64,000 bases of DNA, taken from contig OX457062.1 in assembly GCA_949752795.1 (NCBI GenBank), positions 94,539,777 to 94,603,776 on the forward strand. Direction: 5' to 3'. This document shows positions 33,386 through 42,337 of this stretch, piece by piece. This DNA comes from Hyperoodon ampullatus. Lineage: Eukaryota > Chordata > Mammalia > Artiodactyla > Ziphiidae. The first letter of the stretch is position 1. The number at the start of each line of letters is the position of its first letter. Both the position numbers and the translations under genes were made by a program. Under the pieces are notes generated by a model. That model saw only the letters and a list, made by a program, of their open reading frames with translations, was not told where the DNA came from and did no database searches.

Positions 33386-33444
33386 TGTTTACCACGTTCT
33401 GTTTACCACGTGCTTGTTTACCACGTGCTTGTTTACCACGTTCT
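33386..33444. repeat. 15-bp tandem array with forkhead and E-box cores
   Basis: Four head-to-tail units start at 33386, 33400, 33415 and 33430. The unit is TGTTTACCACGTGCT. Units 1 and 4 read CACGTT instead of CACGTG, and unit 1 is one base shorter. Every unit keeps TGTTTAC (forkhead-type core), and units 2 and 3 keep the palindromic E-box CACGTG. Whether any factor binds is not known. Confidence 0.95.
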
Positions 33445-34025
33445 GTTCCAAAGCGCACTTCTCAGCAAAGGGGTCAATACACTTTGTGATTATGTTAATC
33501 TGCAATTTCCCTGAAATGGTTTGACTTCAGCCTTCCACAGACTGACCACCATAGGGGAACGCAGGCAAGATGACCCTGGGACTTGTACCAGGAACACAGA
33601 AGAGCCCAGCCTGACTGTACTGTGGGTGCCTTGGAGGGAAATAAGACCAGAGCGATTCATCGAGGTCAGATCATGGAAGATCTTACATGCTGGGCTGAGG
33701 AGTTAGGTTTCAGAGTGCAGGAGTGGCTGATGGAAGGTGAGCTTAGGAAAATATGCTGACAGCAGTGAGTGACACACAGCAGTGTCAGAGGGCCAGAGGG
33801 GGCCCCAGCAGCCGGGAGAGGGCCTGACCCAGACAGAGGGAGTGGGGATGGAAAAGAGCGGGAGAGGGCAGATGGAAGAGATTATGCAGGAGGGGAACCC
33901 ACAGGAGTTAGCCACTGTCTGGAAGTGGAAAGCCAAGGAGAGGGAGGAAAGGGGAGGTAGCCTGGGAAAGTTCCAGCTTTCCTCCCACTACAGATCCAGC
34001 AAATCACACACCTCAAATCACAGAA
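33445..34025. other. unique sequence with an L2-like scrap
   Basis: A block at 33665-33760 with 'cttacatgctgggctgaggag' resembles antisense L2. Nothing else is recognised. Confidence 0.4.
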
Positions 34026-34029
34026 CACC

Positions 34030-34480
34030 ATGAGACTGTCTACATAGCACAAAATACTGACAACTCGAAGCGTTCATAAAGCCCCCAGATGTCATCAGGT
34101 CTCCAAATACCTGGAAAGCCATTCTGCTTTTCATCTAAATGCTTGCAAAGGGCATGGGAGTAATTAGGTTTCTCTGGCTTTAGCCCCTACGGTCCCCCCA
34201 AAGCACTCTGCAGGAAGGCAGCAGAGTGCCAAGGTGCCGGGCGAAGGGGGAGCCCAGCCCCTGCTCTCATCAGAAGCCATGCTGGTATTTTTAGCGCCGC
34301 AATCAACAGCAGGGCCCGCCTTTGGATGGGCTCAGGCAGCCTGGGCTGAGCAGGGCTGTTAAAAATGGAACGGCACACACTGCAATCAGTTGTGGCAGGC
34401 AAGGGGTACCCGGTGGGGCAGCAGCTGTGGCATCTGAAGCTATTGGTCCTCGAGCTGGCAGGCGAATGGGTGAAGCAGCC
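34030..34480. promoter_or_regulatory. candidate conserved non-coding element
   Basis: AT-rich blocks GGTATTTTTAGCGCCGCAAT and GGGCTGTTAAAAATGGAACG lie within GC-rich DNA, along with 'gggagtaattaggtttctct'. No repeat is recognised. Proposed on appearance only. Confidence 0.3.
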
Positions 34481-36370
34481 TCCCGGATCATACTGGGGCT
34501 CTGAGGTCACAGGTATGGGACCTTCATGTCCCATACCCACCCATGATGCCCTTGAAGCGTCCAGAAGTCAGGCCCCTGCCCCAAAGCACTGCCTTCACCC
34601 CTGCTCCTTACTGTGCCAGAAACCCCACCATTAGCATCTGCACCCTGCCCTTTCCCTGCAGGCTTCTCTGTCACGGCCAACTGCGGGAGCTGGGGAGACT
34701 CTTGTGAAAGGGGGAGGGGCTATGGGCCAGCGCTGCTCAGGGCTGGAGGATGGGGAGCACCGAGGAAGCTGGACAGAGCAGGACACAGAGAGCCTATCGT
34801 GCCCGCTGAAATGGGGGAACCACTTGTTGCTGCCTCTGCTACCCCTCGCTTCCCTGTTCTGATAGGAGGGGGAGCTGCACAGGGAGCCCCGCCAGGACAG
34901 GGTCACTTCTAGGGTGGGGCGTTGCAGTAAGCAGCCTGGGACAGTGCTTGTCTACCACACCGAGACCCAGGAGGCCTGGGTTTGGAGCCATTTCTACCCA
35001 TCTGCGATACCTATGGAGCCTTGGATGAGGGCCTCCCCTCTCTGGCCTCCATGGCTTTAGCTATGACATGACAAGGCAGGAGCAGACACTGACATCCCAG
35101 ACTCTCTGAGCTGGCAGCAGGCTGGGTACAGAGCCATGGATGCTCCAGGGGCCCTGGTCACCCCCCTCCCCCCATCCCAGGGCAGAGGACTCGCGGCAGG
35201 GGCGGAGCTGGGTCCCACAGGAGGGGGTCCTCTTGGTGCCCCTTCCAGACCAGCAGCCCAGAGGACCGGCCGAACTGAGATGGTTTTGGCATCATGATCC
35301 GAGAGGGCTCTGTCGGGGTGCATGAGTCAGGACCCCAGGAAACCAGAGTTATCAGAGAAGAAGGGACTCCAAAGGCCACGCAGTCCCATAGCCTCATTTT
35401 ACAAACCTTGGAGCTGAAGTGAGCGGAAAGGCAAAGGGCACCAGTGACCCAGGCAGACGTGTGCCTGCGTGGAGGCCGGCGTGGGACAGCCAGAGGCAGG
35501 AGACAGCTCAGTTTTCTTCATCCTTCCCCTGGACCCCCTGGGTCCTTCAAGTGCCCCTTCCATCAAGGTCTTCAGCACCACGATTTGCCCCAACTGAGCC
35601 CTCACCCTCACAGACAGGCTGTGGGGCTTTGCAGGCATCTGCCTGCACGCGGGAGGGTGGGGCTATGGTGTTTATTGAATCCGTGGAGGAGAATAAACCT
35701 GCGTCGACCTGCCTCAGAACAGTGTTCAGCTGGCAGGTGTGCTGGCTTAGGAAGCTGCTTCACTGCCTGTCCTAGACCCCTTTACCCCCCAGCAGGACAG
35801 AGTCAGGCCTGACTAGCTGGGCACCTCATGTGAAGAGGCACCTTGACAGGTCATTCCTTCCATCCCCCTGCCTCACTCCCCTGGTGGCAGCCACGCCAAG
35901 CCAGCGTCTTCTTAACGGCATTCTCTGGACAAATGTGCTCCAGAGCTGGTTGGCCCTGCAGATGTTCAGCAGCTGGGAGAGTCCTCCTCCGGGCATGGGA
36001 AGCTCCCTGCGGCCTCCCCTGCCAGGACCAAGCTGAACCCTTACTCCCAGAGCCAGTGGCAGGAGGAAACACCCCAGTGCTGTCCGCCTGTCTCTGGCTG
36101 CCCTGCAGGCATCACGCCCTCCCACCTGGAAGGTGGGTACCCACAGCCAGGGCGTGCAGACTCCAGCACCCTAAGGCTGGCACATGGCAGAGCCACGTAC
36201 GTCACCGTGCTGTGGGTTGGTGGCGCATCTCATGTTTCCTCAACACCTCAGAAAGCAGGATGAGAATCTGCTGTCTGACAGCATCAGGACCCACAGCCTG
36301 CTGGAGCTCCGTCACACACCTAGTGCCGCAGATGGCTGGGCTGAGTCGGGGGAGGGGCGGTTGGCTCTCT
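34481..36370. other. unique GC-rich non-coding sequence
   Basis: About 1.9 kb without a recognised repeat or exon, apart from a MIR-like scrap at 35385-35410. Confidence 0.4.
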
Positions 36371-36373
36371 CGT

Positions 36374-36400
36374 TGCTGCTGCTGCTGCTGCTGCTGTTGC
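36374..36400 (+). repeat. (TGC)n trinucleotide repeat
   Basis: Seven perfect TGC units (36374-36394) are followed by TGT TGC. In some frames this reads as poly-leucine or, on the minus strand, poly-glutamine. I take it as a microsatellite, not a coding tract. Confidence 0.95.
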
Positions 36401-36638
36401 TCAGCCTGGGAGATGGTGATGCCCGCCTCCCCAGGCAGCAAGAGAAGAGCCAAGCCCCCGAGTCCCTACCCCGTGCTGGGGCTGGCCTGCTGGGCGGCAG
36501 TAGGCTTGGCCACTGCCCTCTCTGAGTCTGGGGAGGCTCTCTGTGGAGGGCTCAAAGTCCCCCAAAGCTGCTGACTGTGGGGGACCAAGAGAGGGGCTGG
36601 CTGGGACTCAGCAGAGGGTGAAAAGAAAGCAACTGCAT
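36401..36638. other. unique sequence between two triplet repeats
   Basis: No feature is recognised. Confidence 0.4.
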
Positions 36639-36656
36639 GAAGAAGAAGAAGAAGAA
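36639..36656 (+). repeat. (GAA)n trinucleotide repeat
   Basis: Six perfect GAA units followed by GAT. Confidence 0.95.
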
Positions 36657-37268
36657 GATTGGCATCGTCCCCAAAACAGCCGAGGGAACAGCAACTTCTC
36701 CCAAGAGGCAGGAGGAGCATCCACCCTCCAAGCCAGGGAACAGTCAGAGCTGAAAGAGAGGCGGTCTCAGGAGGGGCAGAGTAACAAAAAGGAATGAGAA
36801 GGAGAGAGTGGGAGGTAGGGGGTGGGAATGCCTCAGTGCCTTCACCTACACGGTGAGGGGGCCGATCTAGGAGACCCCGGAGGTCTCTCCCAGCTCTGAC
36901 TCTATGATTCTGGAAAGGAAAAGACACTGGTCAGTGACTCTACCCCCAACCTCTCCCTCCATCCCTCTCCGTCTCTTGCTCCAACCTTTGAGTGGCTCTC
37001 AGTGTCTGCTTGGGAGACCCTGCGTGCCTCTCTATATATTTCTCAGTCTTCCCCTGTGTCTCCCTGCTTGTATCTGCTCTTCTCTGGTGGCATCACCCCA
37101 ACTGAGGGTCCTGTGCAAGGACACTCTTCGTGGACTTGGGGAAGGGAGCACTCACAGTTCTGAAACAGGCTTATAACTAAGAATCAGCCAGTAGAGAGGA
37201 TAAAGCTGGTCACCAGGGCTGTGCAGAACCACTGGTGGAGAGAAGTGAGAAGGGGACTTGCCTGCTGT
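36657..37268. other. unique sequence with a MIR-like scrap
   Basis: 'cccagctctgactctatgattctgg' near 36888-36912 resembles the 3' end of a MIR-type SINE. Nothing else is recognised. Confidence 0.4.
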
Positions 37269-37269
37269 C

Positions 37270-37990
37270 CTCAGGGAGCTCCCTTTTTAATGGCAGAGAC
37301 AAAAGCCATCCAGAAAGCAAAGAGGAAGTTCAGAGTTGTATCAAGCCCTGAGACAGGCCCAGGAGCTGGGAGATAGAGGGCAGACAAGCAGATGGGGCCA
37401 TCAGGACCTGGAGGGGACCAGGCAAACTCATAAGAACATCCCAAGGGCCAGGCATCCCTGGGACAATATCCATGAGGGATGTATAGCCTTCCAGCAAAGG
37501 CTTCTGACAAAGGCAAAGGACAGATTCAGACCACCAAGGCTGAAGGGAAGACGTGAGTGCCAGGTCTGCTTTCTCAGCATCACACCAGAGACCGTGGCAA
37601 GCACAGTGGGACCAGATGCTCCTAAGCAGAAAGACACCATCCACGTGGCCACTATGAGGCTGAGGCAGTAGGTAGCATCTCCCACAATAGCAGATAAAGG
37701 GGACAGGGACGATTCTGTTCTTAAAGTCAAAGTCTGGCTGCACAAGTACAGGATGGGGTAGAACCCATTTCTCAGAAGCATGTGGAAAACAGACTCAGGG
37801 CTTAGCTGAAAACCAGTTGACCCGAGATAAGAACATGATGAGGCCACTGATATGTCTAAACATAAGTATCCTGGGCCAGGTTGCACTAATAGAACAGTGA
37901 CCAGAAGAAGGGATGGTCAAGATCTAGTGCTCCTGAAGTTCTGTGCTCAGTCCTGTGTCTCCCATCAGGAAGGGACACTGTCAACCAAGG
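37270..37990 (-). repeat. possible ancient LTR or other interspersed repeat, unassigned
   Basis: Base use and wording on the minus strand, such as TGGATGGCTTTTGTCTCTGC and a 'gagctccctgaggacagcagg' end, give the impression of an old interspersed element. I cannot place the family, and no coding sequence is recognised in its open frames. Confidence 0.3.
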
Positions 37991-38013
37991 CACCTCCAAA
38001 GGGGTACAGTTAG

Positions 38014-38226
38014 GGCTTCCCTGGTGGCGCAGTGGTTGAGAGTCCGCCTGCCGATGCAGGGGGCAGGGGCTCGTGCCCCGGTCCGGGAAGATCCCACATG
38101 ACGCAGAGCGGCTGGGCCCGTGAGCCATGGCCGCTGAGCCTGTGTGTCCGGAGCCTGTGCTCCACAACGGGAGAGGCCACAACGGTGAGAGGCCCGCGTA
38201 CCGCAAAAAAAAAAAAAAAAAAAAAA
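38014..38226 (+). repeat. CHR SINE, short A-tailed form
   Basis: Complete element with a 22-base pure A tail. The 17-bp target-site duplication beginning CAAAGGGGT (37997-38013 and 38231-38247) has one mismatch. Confidence 0.95.
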
Positions 38227-38289
38227 GGTACAAAGGGGTGCAGTTAGAGCAGGGGCACAGGAGGGAGGGCGGGGGAGGGAGCCATGTCG

Positions 38290-38560
38290 TGTATTTAATT
38301 TTACAAATGCTTATATAGCACTGTATGCCCAGCACTCTTTCAAGTCCCCAGCACAACTATTAACTCTTTGTATCTTCATGATGACCATGTGAGACAGGCA
38401 CTATCATCAGCCCACTTGCGCAGATAACAAAACTGCAGCTCAGAGAGCTTGGTTAACTTACTCAGGGTCATCCCCCAGGTAAGCCGTGCAGGCAGGACTC
38501 AAACCCTGGAGATACAGCTGCAGATTCACAGTCCCAACCCCTACACTCCGCTGCCTCCCT
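38290..38560 (-). repeat. MIR SINE, near full length, antisense
   Basis: 'tatatagcactgtatgccc', 'catgtgagacaggcactatc', 'gcaggactcaaaccctggag' and 'cctacactccgctgcctccc' follow the reversed MIR from tail to head. Confidence 0.85.
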
Positions 38561-38784
38561 CACACACAGAGCTGTGAAGGGATGGGGAGTCTTTAGCCCT
38601 CAGAGGAAGCTCAGGAGCAGGGGGGCTGCCTGTCCTGCAGGCAGTGGCAGGATTAGCGCTGGGTGACCCAAGACGGCAGCCTGGGCCATCAGGAAATGTT
38701 ACAGGGACAGGATACAGCTCTGCAGGAGGAAGGATGGGTCCTGCTCACTCGCCTCCACTCTGTTTGTGCTGTTTCTAGGGCTCC
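38561..38784. other. unique non-coding sequence
   Basis: No feature is recognised. Confidence 0.4.
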
Positions 38785-38960
38785 CATGCTCTCCCAACTG
38801 TCCAAGTCCTCTACGGCACTTATGCCAGCTCCTAATTTTTCTAGAGATTTCCTGTGTATCTGTTTTGACTCCCCAACTGAACTGTATATAGTCTTTGAGG
38901 CTAGAGACTGTATTTTATGCCTCTTCAGACACCCCGCTATCTACTTCCACTCGAAGTACT
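38785..38960 (+). repeat. L2-like 3' fragment
   Basis: 'ctgtatatagtctttgaggc' and AGAGACTGTATTTTATGCCT resemble a diverged L2 3' end. Confidence 0.4.
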
Positions 38961-39555
38961 TGATGGAATCATGGCATCTCAAAGTGGGAGGTTACTCCCT
39001 GAAGATCTCCTGCTTGATTTCTCAGCCATGCAGATTCCCCTTTGCATCAGCCCAGCTGCAAGAGTACATTAGCCTTGGTCACCTCCAGTAATGGAGAGCT
39101 CAGTACCACTCAAACCACCTATTCCAGCAGTGGATGGGCAATTCCATTAGAATGAGAACTTCTCAAAATTCTAGGACAGCTTGAGGGTGGGGTGTGAGAG
39201 GAGGGAAAGGTGATGCAAAATAGAATGTAGGGCCATACAGGCTGAAATCTTTTATGCAAAAGGAAATATAGCACCTTCTGTTTGTGGGAAACCTGAGAAA
39301 GCAGGTTAGAGCCTTCTGGTGCTATAGAGAGGAAGCAGAAATGATCCCCCCCCCCACATTTATAGGGGTAAGTGACAGAAGCACAGAGGACCAGCCCCAG
39401 CTAGTTACAGAGTGAAGAACAGGAGAGATGGAGCATGAACCCAAGATTCGGGCTCCCATGGACTTTCTAGCCCTTTGACACCCAGCAAAGAGGCCTGGGG
39501 TGGCACTTAGGCCACATGCACTCAGATGGCTTGTTCTCAGCACCAAAAGCTATTC
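38961..39555. other. unique non-coding sequence
   Basis: No repeat or exon is recognised; a C run lies at 39347-39356. Confidence 0.4.
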
Positions 39556-39559
39556 AAAC

Positions 39560-39770
39560 ATGCTATCCACCCTACCTGGGGCTACTGAGCACTGGAAATG
39601 CAAACAGTGTGAAATGAGATGTGCTCAAGGTATAAAATCCACCATAGATTTTGAGAAGCATGCAAAATATCTCATTAATAATTTTTTAATATTGGACACA
39701 TTGAAATGATACTATTGGGTTACTTAAAATATATTATTAAATTTAAAAAAAAGACTGCTTAAGCTGTGGC
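39560..39770. repeat. hAT-Charlie-like DNA transposon fragment
   Basis: GGGGCTACTGAGCACTGGAA, 'gagatgtgctcaaggtataa' and AAATATCTCATTAATAATTT, then 'actattgggttacttaaaata', match non-autonomous DNA transposon sequence I recognise. Its terminal inverted repeats are not both visible. Confidence 0.65.
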
Positions 39771-40165
39771 ATGCCAAAATGGAACTAAGACACACATACA
39801 TAAAATATGAACTCCTTGTCAGTGTTAAGGGGTCCGGAGAATCAGTGACCCAGGGGTTTAGGAAAGAGAAAACTCACTGCAGTGTGAGGAAAGGGTCAGG
39901 GAGGGTTGAACTCATAGCCTTGGGTGAAGCCTTGAAGGATAGATCAGAGGTGGACAGATGTCAAGAAGAAGAGACACATAGAGTGGGGAAGTGGGGTGCA
40001 CTGGGGAGACCGGCATGGTTGGGGAGAGAGGTTCCTGGCAAGGGCAGTAGAAAATTAATTAAGGCAGGGAAGATAGCTCCCAACAGAGGTCCATCCAAGG
40101 TCCTGTCTTTATCCCTATCAAGCTCCCAACCCAAACTTCACTCTCTGTGGTCTCTTTTCTCAAAA
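39771..40165. other. non-coding sequence, possibly L2-derived
   Basis: 'gaagccttgaaggatagatcag' hints at antisense L2. Otherwise unique. Confidence 0.35.
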
Positions 40166-40169
40166 TGCA

Positions 40170-40290
40170 GTCCATAATTAATCACTGAAGAGTACCTACC
40201 ACCTCCAGGCGCTCTGTTAGGTGTTAGGGACGCAGCAGTGAATAAGATCTTCTCTGTTCCTGCCCTCAAGGAGTTTACAGTCAGGATGTC
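40170..40290 (-). repeat. L2 LINE 3' fragment, antisense
   Basis: 'ggacgcagcagtgaataagatc' and CTGCCCTCAAGGAGTTTACA are the reversed L2 tail. Confidence 0.75.
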
Positions 40291-41318
40291 AAACAGGCAG
40301 AATATGACCTCCCAAACCCAGTTCCAGCACCCACAGTCCTGGCAACATGTCCATGAGTCCCTCCCCTCCCCGTCTCCTGCCCACCGAAGCAACAGCCCAA
40401 CCCAGGACTCCCTCACATTTGCTGACCAGTCCTAGGCAGTCAAGCCTTCTGAAAGTCCAGTCATGAAAGCCCAGTCCACCCAGTATCCTCGGGGCTACTG
40501 GATCTACCAGGAACTCAGCATTGGCACCCATGACCACTAGACCCACAGTCCTGGTGGGGGCACCAAAGGGCAGGAAGGGCATTCCTGCCTTCAGAGCCCT
40601 GTCATGAACCCTGTCCAAGGTGCTGAATTTACTGAGCTTCTATGGTACAAAAGGGGAAAACACTGTTTGACTCTACCATCCAACAAAACACCCCTCAAGA
40701 AAATGGGGTCATGGACTTTAGCTCATGTTCTCAGATCTGCCAAACCTGAATTCCCAGTCCTGTCTCTCCATCCCTCGTCCAAGTTCATCAAAGGACAAAG
40801 TTGCAGAGGGCAGGAAGATGGGGGCTGGTGCCAGCCCTCTCTCCAAACCTCTCAGCTTGACCCAGAGGAAGCCAACAGAAGCAGGAATAAAGCATTCCTT
40901 GGATTTCCGAAGTTGGATTCTGTCACCTATTTACATGACTCCTTGGATGTCCCCAAAACAAGGGAAAGTGAGTATCCCACAGTCATATTTCACATATCAG
41001 AAACTGGGCTTGGAGTTCTGCATGCATATTAGTCTAATATGTATACCATTAGTGCACATTCCACAGCACTTCCGGACCACACCCCCACCCTGCCCACACA
41101 TACTCACCTGGACACAGTGAAAAGAACTAAGGAAACAGTCCACTCTATGGAGGCTGCCTCAGTGTAAGTGGCTCTGTCACATCCCAGGCCCCATCAGTAA
41201 GCTGGCAACCCATTCTATTCATTATGACAAGGCCCATCATTCAAGAAGGGAGCTAGGTGAAGCTGCTCAAAGGTCGGTATTGGGAGAGGCAGTCCTCATG
41301 CTGTAAATCTCCCTCATT
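40291..41318. other. unique non-coding sequence
   Basis: About 1 kb with no recognised repeat or exon, ending at the L1 target site. Confidence 0.4.
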
Positions 41319-41378
41319 AAAGACCTTTACCACTGCAGCTTGTGGAACAAAAACCACATTCACAGAAAGATAGACAAG

Positions 41379-42268
41379 ATGAAAAGACAGAGGGCTATGT
41401 ACCAGATGAAGGAACAAGATAAAACCCCAGAAAAACAACTAAATCAAGTGGAGATAGGCAACCTTCCAGAAAAAGAATGAAGAATAATGATAGTGAAGAT
41501 GATCCAGGACCTCAGAAAAAGAATGGAGGCAAAGATCGAGAAGATGCAAGAAATGTTTAACAAAGACCTAGAAGAATTAAAGAACAAAAAAACAGAGATG
41601 AACAATACAATAACTGAAATGAAAAATACACTAGAAGGAATCAATAGCAGAATAACTGAGGCAGAAGAATGGATAAGTGACCTGGAAGACAGAATAGTGG
41701 AATTCACTGCTGTGGAACAGAATTAAAAAAAGAATGAAAAGAAATGAAGACAGCCTAAGAGACCTCTGGGACAACATTAAATACAACAACATCCACATTA
41801 TAGGGTTCCCAGAAGGAGAAGAGAGAGAGAAAGGACCAGAGAAAATATCTGAAGAGATTATAGAAAACTTCCCTAACATGGGACAGAAAATAGCCGCCCA
41901 ATCCAGGAAGCACAGAGAGTCCCATACAGGATAAACCCAAGGAGAAATGCACTGAGACACATAGTAATCAAATTGGCAAAAATTAAAGACAAAGAAAAAT
42001 TATTGAAAGCAGCAAGGGAAAAATGACAAATAACATACAAGGGAACTCCCATAAGGTTAACAGCTGATTTCTCAGCAGAAACTCTATAAGCCAGAAGGGA
42101 GTGGCATGACATATTTAAAGTGATGAAAGGGAAGAATCTACAACAAAGATTATTCTACCCGGCAAGGATCTCATTCAGATTCGATGGAGAAATCAAAAGC
42201 TTTACAGACGAGCAAAAGCTAAGAGAATTCAGCACCACCAAACCAGCTCTACGACAAATGCTAAAGTA
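41379..42268 (+). pseudogene. L1 ORF1 protein remnant
   Basis: ORF1p is the RNA-binding chaperone that coats L1 RNA in the cytoplasmic particle. The start ATG lies at 41379-41381 and the protein begins MKRQRAMYQMKEQDK. An in-frame TGA stops it at 41478-41480. The coiled-coil-like part continues in the same frame from 41487 with many heptad-type E/I/L/M residues to a TAA at 41724-41726. The RRM-like part (NEDSLRDLWDNIKYNNIHII) continues in the +1 frame from about 41734 and stops at 41932. The C-terminal domain (SFRFDGEIKSFTDEQKLREF, about 42170-42225) reads in pieces to about 42268. At least one frameshift and three or more stops make it a pseudogene. Confidence 0.93.
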
Positions 42269-42337
42269 ACTTCTCTAAGTGGGAAACACAGGAGAAAAAA
42301 AAGGACCTACAAAAACAAACCCAAAACAACTAAGAAA

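Noticed and set aside
33386..33444. Tandem array as a CRISPR-like array
   Set aside because: Units are contiguous with no spacers and the DNA is mammalian.
36200..36460. Polyglutamine protein on the minus strand at the triplet repeat
   Set aside because: Seven to nine triplets in an isolated 83-codon frame with no other support.
35843..36574. 243-codon plus-strand open frame with a cysteine/leucine run
   Set aside because: The run comes from the TGC microsatellite at 36374. No domain, splice or conservation evidence is seen.
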